From: Anodontia alba
Taxonomy: Eukaryota; Mollusca; Bivalvia; Lucinida; Lucinidae
Direction of reading: 5' to 3'
Assembly (NCBI GenBank): GCA_964016985.1
Contig: OZ024824.1
Span: forward strand, 46,979,168 to 47,043,167
Length of the DNA: 64,000 nt
Both the position numbers and the translations under genes were made by a program. The notes under the pieces are model-generated. The model had not been told where the DNA came from. It did no database searches and worked only from the letters and a program-made list of their open reading frames with translations. Position 1 is the first letter of the stretch. Every line of letters starts with the position of its first letter. Positions 11,421 to 23,229 of the stretch are shown one piece after another.

Positions 11421-12017
11421 TGAAGTTTTTTAAAAGTAAAACATATTTTAACGAGTAATACTTAACCTATAGATAATGTGCTATTCTCTTCTGTTTTCAC
11501 ACCTTCCACAGAAAAAACGACCTTTCAGTCGTTTATTAAAGTCTTAAACCAGAAGGTCCCTTAGGCAGTTACCTGTGTGACGTAACTTCCCGCTCAATTG
11601 ATCACGTGTCAGTTTCTTTTATGTGTAAAACAATAGACACAATTAGGAGAGATAAGCGAGGGTGGGCGGAGGGAGATAATTGATTATCTATAGGTTAAGT
11701 ATTACTCGTTAAAATATGTTTTACTTTTAAAAAACTTTATTTTAACTTCATAATACATTAACCTATAGATAATGTGCTAGAATTTGCAGAATAGGAGGGA
11801 GGTGCTCTCCTAATACTAACACCAATAATATCTCACCACTTCTGGTTAAAGACTCAGGAAACTCTAAGGAATCAGATACATTCTAATTCTATATTTAATA
11901 GAAAGAATCATCTAGATTCACAATATAGCATATCTTTAAGGTGTTATGATCTAACATCCTTATATATAATAGTAGACTCTAGAGGAAGCCAGTTCTTAAG
12001 TCTCAGAGACCTAACAT

Positions 12018-12032
12018 TGGCCCCCCCCCTCT

Positions 12033-12063
<31 letters not shown>

Positions 12064-12093
12064 GGGGGGGTGGGGGGGGGGGGGTGGGGAGGG
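12018..12093. repeat. C tract, T tract and long G tract
   Basis: CCCCCCCCC then CTCTTTTTTTTTTTG followed by about 50 bases that are nearly all G. Copy A has a C-rich, G-free version at 6,569-6,600. The G tract could form G-quadruplexes, or could partly be a sequencing or assembly artefact. Confidence 0.8.
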
Positions 12094-12919
12094 AAACAAC
12101 AATTGGCTTCAAAAAGAAAAAGGAGTCATTGAGACATAACATAAATATTCCATCGCAAAGTAAGCTAGGAATATAGAAATAATATTTTCAAAACAAAATT
12201 TGTAAAACAAAAAGCCAAGACCATACACTGTAAGTAGTCTATCTAGGGTCTTGAATAAATAAGGAAAAGTCTACTCGGTGGAGTTTCCTATAGATAACTG
12301 ACATACGTACATATTTTGAATAAAATTCTAGATATGTGAAGCTATCTAATTGTAATAGTCTAAGCTATTAGAATTATAAACTAATAAGATTCTGTTAATT
12401 GGAGCGACAGGACAGTTTCCGATGAACAGACATAGACTTAAAATAACCATAATGTTGTCTAATTATTCCCCTTTGATCAAATTAAAGAAGGGGAGATAAT
12501 AAAAGTAGATGGAGTTGACTGTTATCCATCAGAAGAAAAAGGTATAGACAAACATAATGGTTAAAACTATTGCTAGACTAATTGTATTACAAATTTTTAG
12601 TCAAGCAGTAAAACAATACAGAGTTTGCATAAAACTGCTGGGAAGAAAGAACAACCTAAACCATTGATAATTAGTTTTGTCATAGACATAAAGAAGCGTT
12701 TGATGTCCTGACAAAATAATAAAGTAGAAACTGTCAACATCATAACTTAGAGTTTGACAGACAATAAGAGAGATAAGAATAAGGTTGATCGCAGCTAACT
12801 GTAAGACGGTCATAGTTTGGCTAAATCTTACCGTATTGATAAGATTAAGCAATAATAAATAAGCTGGATAGAATCTTTTTATACCAGAAGATTGCCATGA
12901 AAAGTACTCCTGAGTAAAC

Positions 12920-14581
12920 AAGCAAATTCCATGGGGAATTTATGTCCCCCGCCTAATTTTTATTTGAGGTGTTAAAAATGGTAAAGTTAACCAGAGGACC
13001 ACTGGTCCTGTATCAAATACCTAAGTATTGAAGCAGGAAACCAGTGATAAAAAATAATTTCAAGATTCTGAAAAAAACCACATGCATATCTTCAGACCAT
13101 CCTTAAAGCACCTGTAAAGTTTCAAAGGATCAGCTTAAAACTGTGGTAGGAGTTATGGGGTCAAGGTACCTACTCCCTATACGCTTCTGTAGTATTAGAA
13201 CTCAAAAAATGTCTAAGTTAAAAATGCAGAAAAAGTGGTGAAAAATTATTTCAGGATTCTGAAAAAAACCACATGCATATCTTCAGGCCATTCTAAAAGC
13301 CCTTGTAAAGTTTCAAAAGGATCGGAACAAGGTACCTGCTCCCTATATACTCCTGTAGTATTAGAACTCAAAAAATGTCTAAGTAAAAAATGCGGAAAAA
13401 GCAATAAAAAATTATTTCAGGACTCTGAAAAAACCACATGCATATCTTCAGGCCATCCTGAAAGCCCATGTAAAGTTTCAAAAGGATCGGCCAAAAACTG
13501 TGGGAGGAGTTAAGGGGACAAGGTACCTACTCCCTATACACTTCTGTAGTATTAGAAATCGAAAAATGACTAAGTTAAAAATGCGGAAAAAGTAATAAAA
13601 AATTATTTCAGGATTCTGAAAAATCCACCTGCATATTTTCAGGCCATCCTAAAAGCCCACGTAAAGTTTCAAAAGGATCGGCCAAAAACTGTGGGAGGAG
13701 TTAAGGGGACAAGGTACCTACTCCCTATAGACTTCTGTAAAATTAGAACTCAAAAAATGTCTAAGTTCAAAACGTGTAAAAAGTGATAAAAAATAATTTC
13801 AGGATTCTGAATAAACCACATGCATATCTTCAGACCATCCTTAAAGCACCTGTACAGTTTCAAAAGGATCGGCCAAAAACTGTGGGAGGAGTTAAGGGGA
13901 CAAGGTACCTGCTCCCTATATACTCCTGTAGTATTAGAACTCAAAAAATGTCTAAGTAAAAAATGCAGAAAAAGTAATAAAAAATTATTTCAGGATTCTG
14001 AAAAAACCACATGCATATCTTCAGGCCATCCTGAAAGCCCATGTAAAGTTTCAAAAGGATCGGCCAAAAACTGTGGGAGGAGTTAAGGGGACAAGGTACC
14101 TACTCCCTATACACTTCTGTAGTATTAGAAATCAAAAAATGACTAAGTTAAAAATGCGGAAAAAGTAATAAAAAATTATTTCAGGATTCTAAAAAAACCA
14201 CATGCATATCTTCAGGCTATCCTTAAAACACCTGTAAAGTTTCAAAGGATCAGCTTAAAACTGTGGGAGGAGTTAAGGGGACAAGGTACCTACTCCCTAT
14301 AGACTTCTGTAATATTAGAACTCAAAAAATGTCTAAGTTAAAAATGCAGAAAAAGTGATAAAAAATTATTTCAGGATTCTGAAAAAACCACATGCATATC
14401 TTCATACCATCCTTAAAACACCTGTAAAGTTTCAAAAGGATTGGACAGAAACTGTGGGAGGAGTTAAGGGGACAAAGTACTCACTAAAAACTCGGAACCA
14501 CGCACCATGCGCCACGCGCCACGCCCCACGGAAAACCAAAAACAGTGTCCCTCCACTTTTCTTCGAAAAGGCGGGGGACAA
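12920..14581 (-). mobile_element. Helitron-like tandem-repeat element H1
   Basis: DIRS A supplies the empty site (CTGAGTAAA|TAATCATGG at about 7,424), so the insert is exactly bounded and lies between A and T without a clear duplication, as Helitrons do. Read on the minus strand, it begins TTGTCCCCCGCC and ends with a hairpin AAATTCC-CCAT-GGAATTT followed by GCTTG. The interior is about eight units of roughly 190 bp containing CACATGCATATCTTC and AGGAGTTAAGGGGACAAGG. There is no coding region, so it must be mobilised in trans. Confidence 0.8.
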
Positions 14582-14972
14582 TAATCATGGAAAACAAGAA
14601 AAGTTAAAAAATCCACTTTGTAATGACGAATCAAAATGTTCATAAAAAGAGAAGGACTCAGAGAAAAAGTAATAGTGTGATAATCTCTGAAGAACAGTTA
14701 TACAATAGTACTGATTAATAATCTCTAAAACACTTAATTTATAAGTTAAGAGATAGTATTACTATTCTATACGCATATTTAAGAATAGTAAGAAATATAT
14801 GAATACTAAATTAAAATTATACTAAGGAACAAATTCCTGCTATAAATAAAAGGTTAAGCATAACTATTTATTAAGCAAGGAATTATTAAACATATAACTC
14901 GCTATAAAATTACTGCCGAGAATTTTATAGATAAATATTCAATCAAATTTTTAGAATTGAATATTAATAGAA

Positions 14973-17524
14973 CTAGAGCTGGTGTTTGTAAAACACTATG
15001 CCCCCAACTGCCTGACTCTAACACTGTTTGACTCCAACACTGCTTAGCCATGACGGTAACAACAGCACAAATATATGATTTCAATGTTATTTTATCAAAG
15101 GGAAATAACTCTAAAATAGGAGATGATTGGGATAAGAAAAAAATACGGATCACCTATTTTTTCATGAGGAATCAAAACATGAAATTTCAAAACATTAGCA
15201 TACATGGTTCTAAACTTATGCTATACACAATAAAGCAACGACATTAAATGGCCCGAAATTGCGAAGGGCCATAACTCCAACATTTCATTTAATTGGTTCA
15301 AAATTTATTCAGGTGATCTCCTCCTCAATCCCAATCAGTATACCAAATATCATGGCTCTAGCTTAAATACTTTTTGAGATATCTTGCTGAAAAAGTCAAA
15401 ATGCCTAGAACTACAAAGGGCCATAACTACATCAATTTTTCATGGAATTCCCTAAAAAACAAACCAGGTAATCTCCACATCATCCCCAATCAGCATATAA
15501 TATTTCAAGACCCTAGCTTAAGTGCTTTTCGAGAAATCCTGCTGACAAGGTCAAAATGAGCAGACCTGCAAAGGGCCGTAACTTTATCAATATTTTCATG
15601 GAATTCTTTCAAAATATAATCGGGTAATGTACACATCATTCCCACTCACTGTATCGAATTTCAAGAACCCAGCTTAAATACTTTTCAAGATATCTTGCTC
15701 ACAAGATTTAATTCTGATTTTTTTCAAAGGGGCATAACTTTAAATAAACATGCTAGACAAGAAACAAAATACGGGTCGGCTATTTTTTCATTGGGAACCC
15801 AAATATAAAATTTCAAAACCCTAGCGTGCAGGGTTCTTAAGATATGGCATGCACAAAAAAAGCTTGATGAACGGACAAACAGTCGGATGGACAAATGAAG
15901 GCAAAATAATATGCCCCATCAATTTCATTCAAAACTGGGGGCATAATCAGGTCATCTACTCATTGCTACCAATCTATTCATCAAGTTTCAAGGCTCCAGC
16001 TTCAATAGTTTTTGAGATATTTTGTTCACAAGGGAAACATGCCCAAATTTACAAAGGGCCATTACTTATGAAATATTTTTCAGAATTTACAAAAAAATTA
16101 ATCAGGTCATCTACTCATCATTACCAATCAATTCACCAAGTTTCAAGTCTCTAGCTCTAATAGTTTTTGAGATATTTTGCTGACAATATAAAAATGCCCA
16201 AAATAACAAAGGGGCATAACTCAAGAAGTATATTTCAAAATTTCTTCAAAAGTTAATCAGGTTGTCTACTCATCACTACCAGTCTATTCATCAAGTGTCA
16301 AGGCTCTATTCCAACAGTTTTTGAGATATTTTGCTGACAAGGTAAAATTGCCCAAAATTACAAAGGGCCATAACTCATGAAGTATTTTTCAGAATTTCTT
16401 CAAAAATTAATCAGGTCATCTACTCATCACTACAAATCCATTTACTAAGTTTCAAGGCTCTAGCTCTAACAGTTTTTGAGATATTTTGCTGACAAGATAA
16501 AAATGCCTTAAATTACAAAGGGGCATAACTCAAGAAGTATATTTCAAAATTTCTTCAAACGTTTATCAGGTTGTCCACTCATCACTACCAGTCTATTCAT
16601 CAAGTTTCAAGGCTCTAGCTTCAATAGTTTTTGAGATATTTTGCTGACAAGTTAAAAATGCCCTAAATTACAAAGGGCCATAACTCATGAAGTGTTTTTC
16701 AGAATTTCTTCAAAAGTTAATCAGGTCATCTACACATCACTACAAATCCATTTCTAAGTTTCAAGGCTCAAGCTCTAACAGTTTTTGAGATATTTTGCTG
16801 ACAAGGTAAAAATGCCCAAAATTACAAAGGGCCATAACTCAAAAGGCATTTTTCAAAATTTCTTCAAAAGTTAATCAGGTTGTCTACTCATCACTACCAG
16901 TCTATTCATTAAGTTTCAAGGCTCTAGCTCCAATGGTTTTTGAGATATTTTGCTGACAAGATAAAAATGCCCAAAATTACAAAGGGCCATAACTCATGAA
17001 GTATTTTTCAGAATTTCTTCAAAAGTTAATCAGGTCATCTACTCATCACTACAAATCCATTTACTAAGTTTCAAGGCTCTAGCTCTAACAGTTTTTGAGA
17101 TATTTTGCTGACAAGGTAAAATTGCCCAAAATTACAAAGGGCCATAACTCAAGAAGTATTTTTCAAAATTTCTTCAAAAGTTAATCAGGTTGTCTACTCA
17201 TCACTACCAGTCTATTCATCAAGTTTCAAGGCTCTAGCTTTAATAGTTTTTGAGATATTTTGCTGACAAGATTGCATCCATATTTTTTCAAAGGGCCATA
17301 ACTCAGAAAAGGGGCATAATCCTGTCAAGAAAAAAAATATGTGTCAGCTATTTTTTCATAAGGAATCCATATATGAAATTTCAAAACAGTAGCATTCACG
17401 GTTTTAAAGTTATGCTATGCATCAAAAAGCGTGACGAACGGACGGACGGACGGACGGAAGGACGGACGGACGAACAACCCAGAAGCAATATGCCCCTCCA
17501 ACTTCTTTGAAGTTGGGGGCATAA
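14973..17524 (-). mobile_element. Helitron-like tandem-repeat element H2
   Basis: The empty site is in DIRS A (ATTAATAGAA|TAAAATCTATG at about 7,810-7,830), placing the insert between A and T. On the minus strand it begins TTATGCCCCCAACTTC and ends with the hairpin GTGTTT-TAC-AAACAC followed by CAGCTCTAG, the classical Helitron 3' structure (hairpin, about 10 nt, CTRR). The usual 5' TC is TT here. The interior is about 13 units of roughly 155 bp (AAAGGGCCATAACTCA..TCATCTACTCATCAC..TTTTGAGATATTTTGCTGAC). A GACG microsatellite lies at 17,431-17,475. Confidence 0.88.
17431..17475. repeat. (GACG)n microsatellite inside H2
   Basis: GACGAACGGACGGACGG-type tetranucleotide repeats near the 5' end of H2 as read on the minus strand. 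Similar GACGGAC words occur near the same end of H4, T2, T3 and the 32-kb array. Confidence 0.85.
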
Positions 17525-20496
17525 TAAAATCTATGTCTGCATAATTGGTAATTCCTGAAATATCAAATTACGTACTCGCAAATGAATTCAGGAAGAAAAT
17601 ATATATACATATATACATATATATACACATAAATATATAATTTATATAATTTAAACCTGGAACGTAGCGAGAAGGTCAATCTAACTTAAAAGTAAGCTGA
17701 GAAAGATAAATAATGAAGACAGATATATAAATATCAGTATAATATATTATCTCCAACTATTATCAAGTAATCTGAATGTTTAAAAGCATAAATGCTACTC
17801 GAAAGTTTATTAACCGAATGTAAAATCGGAGAAAACTTTCAGTATGTTCAAAAAACGTATCACAAAAGTAAGATCTGACCAGGAACGTAGGTGCAGCACT
17901 TACTACGTTGTGAAGTTCATATAAACATATTATAAATTGAAGCAGTGCATTTCAAAATCATCGAAACGTCTTGAAATGACTTATTGTGTGGAAAAATAAA
18001 TAAATATCCAGTTTCGGAAAAGATATTTATCTATATATATATAGACCATTTTTGATACGGATTGGAAATCAAGATATTAATCTTTGCATTATTCGCAAAC
18101 TGAACTTGAACTCTTAGCGAGAAATACTATGATCCCTTTAAGGAATGTAAACATAAAGAAGGGGTAAAGAGATAATTAAGTGTATCTTAATTCTTTACCG
18201 GCTTGTAATTAAGGATGTTTTGCCCTTTTGTCTAAGCCTAGACCGTACACTGATTAATATGAATATAATAATATTTGCTATTATGAGGTAAACTCTCGTT
18301 AATTAACCTCTAAGCATATATTAAAAATATATATCAACATAATCCAGAGCTTCGGTAAGTTTAGAGGAAGGAAATGATGGACTTTGGCAGTTTCTGAATA
18401 GTTACAAAGTCAATAAAAGATCAGAAGGAAAGTATTGTATATAATATCTAATTTAGGCAATAATAATCTGTCACGTACTGAATAATTAATGCCTTTACTA
18501 AATATGTATCCATTGTCAATACCAAAGTGCGAGAAAATTTTGATTGACATGGACTCTAGTTATAAATAAATTATTAGAGGTATAGAGCTAATCGAAGCAA
18601 AACTATTCCTCAATTAGATAAAGTAGACCTATAATATACGAGGATTAATTGGGTCCAGTAATTATAAGTTTTAAACCTTCCAAAATAATTTCTAATTATA
18701 ATCATAATAAAATTATTATTCCAAGATGAAGAATCTTCGGCGTAATAGATTCTTACTGAGGCAAAAAATCTGGTATATTGCTATCGTAGTCTTAAATGAT
18801 CCAGAAGAAAAAATAAAAACAGGCAAAGTAAAGAAGGTATCGAATAATATCAATGCCTAAATATAAGATTTTCTTCTTATTTATTATTTTATAGCAGAGT
18901 TTAGACAGAGCACGACTGACCTAGACTCTTATATAATCAATCAAAAGATAGTATAAAATAGAATAATAGCTTAACGGATCAACTATTTTCCATGTAGAAA
19001 AGGCAAAAGGAAAATATGTACCTCAACTAGAATTTTAAATCGTAGTAATCTAGAGAGGTAGCGAATAAATAAATAAACTGTTAATTTATTTATCTGATTG
19101 ATGTAAATTTCCGATACCTTATGAATAAAAAATTAATAGAAAGTAGAAAAGATCGATTGCTACTTTCTTGTCAATTTACTCCTTAGATTACATGCTGATT
19201 ACATAATGGAGCATGTAGAAGAAAACGGGAGGAAAGAAGAAAAAATTTTTAGATTTCGTGTATATTTTTCTTCTTATAAATAACGATAGTTTTATAGTTC
19301 ACCTTTGTCTTAGAGCCGAATACGGTGAATATGTAAGAAGTTAATCTCTTTGTAGCGAATAAAAGAGATATAATTATAGGTGGAAGTATCTTCTACACTT
19401 AGTGAATGAATTGCGAATTTGATCGTAACCGATAATTCTTAATTCATTTTCAATAATAAATATACATATAGAATTTAAGTCAAGTTCAAAAGTGACTGGA
19501 CAGAATTCAACAATATAAGTGGCTACTAGGTATTAGAACCCATCGCTGTCATTCAATAACCTATAACCCAAGACTATACATGTCTAAAGTGGTTAATAAA
19601 TAAAAATATGTTGAGCGAGTACTAGTGACTACTACTCAGTCACTAGTAATCCGACACAATGACGTGACACTAGTTTACAAAACAACTGCCTGGTGGAATT
19701 TCGTTAGAATGACCTGGCACTATTCTACGAAGTGCCTCCCGATGAAATTTTCGTTAACCGCTTTCTAGCGAATGAAAGAGATAAGACATAATTTGAATGA
19801 CCTAGCACTAGTCTACGAACTGCTGCCCAGTAAAAATTTTGTTATAGTCGGAAGTTTAACTCTTTCTAGCAGATGAAAGAGATAAAACATAAGTTAATTT
19901 AAAACTTTAATGGAATTACACTCCTATAATTAGTCAATGGAATATTAAAGATTCTAGTCTGATTCGGGAAAGACTGTACAGAATTTTATGTATAAAAAGT
20001 TACTATATATTTCACATAATAACCTATATCCATTGAAAACGTGAATGGAGCTCTATGAACGATAATAGATTGTTCGGGAATTAGTGATCACTATTTTGAC
20101 ACTAGTTACCCGACATAATGACCGGACACTAGTATTTGTAACTGTTGCATTTGACAAATTGATCAGATAGTAGTATTCGTAACACTAGTCCAATGAAAAA
20201 AGGAGATTATATATGAAAACTGACTGGGCACAAGTATTCGAAACTTTTTCCCGGTGATAATTACTTATTAGGCAAAATTGACCAGACACTTTCTGTAAAA
20301 GTTTGCCTGGTGAAATATCAGAAATAATATAATATGACCGGGTATAAGTATCAGAAATATTACTGATACTTTGCCCGGTGAAAAATTTTAATAATTAGAC
20401 ATAATGACCGGAAGTTGGTATATGTGACTATTTTGTCCGGTGAAATATGTCAAAAAACTAAGTCTTTCCAGAAAATAATTAAATTTTTGACGGGAG

Positions 20497-20640
20497 ACTA
20501 GTTGACTGGTGCCTGGTTGACCGGTGACTGGTTGATCGGTGACTGGTTGACTGGCACCTGGTTGACTGGTGACTGGTGAAGCTGATTGACTGGTGCCTGG
20601 TCGACTGGTGACTGGATGACTGGTGACTGGTGGACTTAGA
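20497..20640. repeat. 15-bp minisatellite of the DIRS gag gene, copy B
   Basis: GACTGGTGACTGGTT / GACTGGTGCCTGGTT units. The minus strand would encode the PVTSQ-type pentapeptide seen intact in DIRS E (63,310-63,470). Here the frame is broken around it. Confidence 0.85.
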
Positions 20641-21489
20641 CTTTATCGGATACTAAGTACCCAAAGATGCCACCTTGATGGGTCTTACCCCTGCAGTATA
20701 GCCATATGGGGTGGGGCTCCCATCAGTAAAGAATTGTCTTATAACCCATCAAGGGTTGACAAGTTCTTTACAATCAGCTTCTCCACCATGAGAATCTTTA
20801 GCCAACTGAAGATCTCTGCAAATAAAAGTCCAGGAAAAACATATCATAAATGCTGAATAACCTGAAACGAAAAGAACAAAAATATTCTGCATATATAAAC
20901 ACGACTATCGAACCGATCGCGCACGAGCGTTGTGCCAAAAAGCGAGAGTCGCAAAAACGCATGTCGAAAAAAGACCAGTCAAAAAAAACGTGAAATCGAA
21001 AAATTGAAAATTTTAAATAATAACATAGAAAGTGAAAGGAGTGATAAATAAACAAAAGAAACACAAGGATACAGAAATTTATCCGTGAAGAAAGAAATAA
21101 TCCAAATTTCTATCACAGGTAAATAATCCTTGTTGAATTTCTTTGTCCACAGACAAGAAACTGACACGTGATCAATTGAGCGGGAAGAGTTACGTCACAC
21201 AGGTAACTGCCTAAGGGACCTTCTGGTTTAAGACTTTAATTAACGACTGAAAGGTCGTTTTTTCTGTGGAAGGTGTGAAAACAGAAGAGAATAGTACATT
21301 ATCTATAGGTTAATGTATTATGAAGTTAAAATAAGCCCTGTCCCCTGGCGGCCATGTTTTTTGATGAATCATGACGGCTTGAACAATCTTGGTAGAGGGT
21401 TACAAAAGAAACATTCCTGCCGATTTATATTGAAATCAATCCAGTGGTTTCTGACAAGAAGATTTTTAAAGTTTTCTATATAGGGAAAA

Positions 21490-21822
21490 TGAAGTTTTTT
21501 AAAAGTAAAACATATTTTAACGAGTAATACTTAACCTATAGATAATGTGCTATTCTCTTCTGTTTTCACACCTTCCACAGAAAAAACGACCTTTCAGTCG
21601 TTAATTAAAGTCTTAAACCAGAAGGTCCCTTAGGCAGTTACCTGTGTGACGTAACTCTTCCCGCTCAACTGATCACGTGTAAGTTTCTTTTATGTGTAAA
21701 AAAATAGACACTTCTGGTTTAAGACTTTAATTAACAACTGAAAGGTCGTTTTTTCTGTGGAAGGTGTGAAAACAGAAGAGAATAGCACATTATCTATAGG
21801 TTAATGTATTATGAAGTTAAAA
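21490..21822 (-). mobile_element. Solo DIRS terminus (deletion derivative)
   Basis: The left terminal segment of a DIRS element is joined directly to the right terminal segment within 333 bp. The two arms are inverted copies (ACAGAAAAAACGACCTTTCA against TGAAAGGTCGTTTTTTCTGT), so the unit is nearly palindromic. It sits in a T4 repeat unit exactly as A and B do. All coding sequence and the internal complementary region are gone. Confidence 0.85.
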
Positions 21823-22229
21823 TAAGCCCCGCCCCCTGGCGGCCATGTTTTATAACGAATCCAAATGGCTTGAACAATCTTTGTAGAGGATTTCAACTTA
21901 CAGAGCAGACACGAGTACATGGTAGAAAGGGCTATATTCAATGTTCAAAGGGCAATACAGTCAAATCTCTATAAGAGTGCCACCTTTGGGAGTGGACTAA
22001 ACTGGCTGTTATATAAAGGTGGCTGTCTTATCAAGGTTAAGTCAAAATTGCCACCATGGAAGAAAACAAGGTCAATACACCAGAGTCTGGCGGGTATCTA
22101 GGACATTAATTAGTGATAATAAAGTTTGGACTTGGTACTCATGTCAGCTGAAAGAAAATTGAAAGCATTTTTCAATTTTAATGCACTTCTGTTTTTTTTT
22201 TTTTTGTTTTTTTTTTCCTGGATTTATTT

Positions 22230-22390
22230 ATTTGTTCCACAGAAAAGAAACTGAACACGTGATCAAAACAGAGGGAAAGGTGACGTTATACAGATATACC
22301 TCAAGGGACCTTCTGGATTAAGACGAGCCATTTCTCTGTGGAAGGTTTAAGTACAGAAGAGAATAGCACATTATCCATAGGTTAATTAAT
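22230..22390 (-). mobile_element. DIRS right-terminal fragment
   Basis: About 160 bp matching the right terminal repeats at 21,150-21,330 and 54,670-54,850: GTTCCACAGAAAAGAAACTG, CACGTGATC, AAGGGACCTTCTGGATTAAG, then CACATTATCCATAGGTTAAT. Truncated at its left side after a T-rich tract (22,190-22,215). Confidence 0.75.
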
Positions 22391-22484
22391 TATCTGAATT
22401 GAAATGAAACCCCAATCAGTTGATAATTTTATCTTATTCAACTTCTTTGGAAGATAATAAAATTTCTAAGCTGCTGATTTCAGT

Positions 22485-22602
22485 AAGAATTTGGTGCAAA
22501 CAGGGGAAGGGTGTGTTGACAAAGTTGAAGTTAGAGCAGTCATAAAGTACTTCTGTAAGAAGGGCATGACCCCAAAGGAAATTTATGATGATTTCATGTT
22601 AA
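22485..22602 (+). pseudogene. Mariner transposase N-terminal relic (I)
   Basis: The plus strand reads RAVIKYFCKKGMTPKEIYDD followed by FM and LTLGD, the first helix-turn-helix of mariner transposases. The fragment stops at the TTAA-flanked MITE at 22,599. It is too short to orient a full element. It is separate from relic II because the Tudor exon at 22,833 lies between them. Confidence 0.65.
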
Positions 22603-22723
22603 CCCTTGGAGATGCCAGCTGATCTGGACCTGCACTGTTTGTCATTAAGTATATATGAATTTGTATGAACAACCTGAATCTGAAAATTAGAAGTGGATGT
22701 GGCATCTTAATTTATGGCAAGGG
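22603..22723. mobile_element. TTAA-flanked MITE, family M1
   Basis: TTAACCCTTG at the left and CAAGGGTTAA at the right form perfect inverted ends. The interior shares AGCTGATCTGGACC..CACTGTTTG..ATTAAGTATATATGAATTT with the MITE at 33,533. The TTAA duplication suggests mobilisation by a piggyBac-type transposase. The left end also continues the mariner frame, so the left boundary is uncertain. Confidence 0.6.
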
Positions 22724-22832
22724 TTAAGTTATACAAGAAGAACCTGTAGTCTCACTACAGCTGCACCTGTAAATATAGTTTTGGAAGAAATAAGCAATAA
22801 AATCATCAAAATTTAGATAAGTGAAAACTCAC

Positions 22833-22980
22833 CTCTATGACATTCTTGTGTAACATATTGGTAATCCTAGACCTATACCATTTACCATCTTGTGAGAGAG
22901 CAGCACAGTGGCTACCTTTCTGCCAGGCCACCCATGTCACTTCACTGTCTTTATACTCCTCCGCCATATTGTTCATTAAT
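22833..22980 (-). CDS. Tudor-domain gene, exon 3 of the visible exons
   Basis: 148 bp bounded by a pyrimidine-rich acceptor ending CACCCTAG and a perfect GTGAGT donor. It encodes MAEEYKDSEVTW and then KGSHCAALSQDGKWYRSRI, the first strands of a Tudor barrel (usual form GxxCAAxFSEDGxWYRAxI). It begins with one base completing a split codon left by the exon at 34007 (GC plus A, Ala) and ends in phase 0, matching exon 4 at 4668. Trp and Tyr of the WYR motif, part of the usual core, are present. Confidence 0.88.
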
Positions 22981-23088
22981 CTAGGGTGAAAAAGCAAAAA
23001 CTGCAGAAACACAGTAACACCTTTTTACTGTTGGACTATCGTTTTTCAAAGACAGCTACACTCTGATTGGCCTGCATTTCTGCATACT

Positions 23089-23229
23089 GGGCCCAGTTGT
23101 TCAAAGCTAACGACGTCGTTAGTTAAAGATTCGTTAAAATTTACATCGAGTGATACGCAAATATGCTGAAATTTTTTGCTGAAAAAATGTGAGTAGCTTT
23201 TGCATTGCAAGCTTTGAACAACTGGGCCC
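23089..23229. mobile_element. MITE with perfect 18-bp terminal inverted repeats
   Basis: GGGCCCAGTTGTTCAAAG at the left and CTTTGAACAACTGGGCCC at the right, 141 bp overall. An inner palindrome TAACGACGTCGTTA lies near the left end. No clear target duplication; the superfamily is not assigned. Confidence 0.88.

Larger units (their letters stand above)
11420..21332 (-). mobile_element. DIRS-type retrotransposon, decayed copy B
   Basis: Same termini, internal complementary region (11,685-11,790) and decayed interior as copy A. It is 9.9 kb long because two Helitron-like elements (12,920-14,581 and 14,973-17,524) are inserted; without them it is about 5.7 kb. It keeps the gag-end region missing in A, including the 15-bp minisatellite at 20,500-20,640 and the right terminal repeat (21,130-21,332) with a TTACGTCA CRE-like site and CACGTG. 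No open frame longer than about 100 codons survives. Confidence 0.85.
5333..21900 (-). mobile_element. Helitron-like tandem-repeat element (T4) hosting DIRS A and B
   Basis: It starts with CAAGAGGACCATGATGGTCC, the same hairpin-type terminus as T1-T3 (read on the minus strand: hairpin then CTCTTG). Units of roughly 170 bp at 5,500-5,965 repeat GGCCATGTTTTTTGA, GGTAGAGGGTCACCAAAG and GGTTTCTGACAAGAAGATTT. The same unit reappears at 11,264-11,420, 21,333-21,490 and 21,823-21,895, between and after the DIRS copies, so these were inserted into, or duplicated together with, this array. The right terminus was not located; the end given is approximate. Confidence 0.55.

Noticed and set aside
13030..14470. 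CRISPR-like array or tandem coding repeats
   Set aside because: Units of about 190 bp diverge along their whole length, there are no short constant repeats with unique spacers, and the block lies inside a Helitron-like element in animal DNA.
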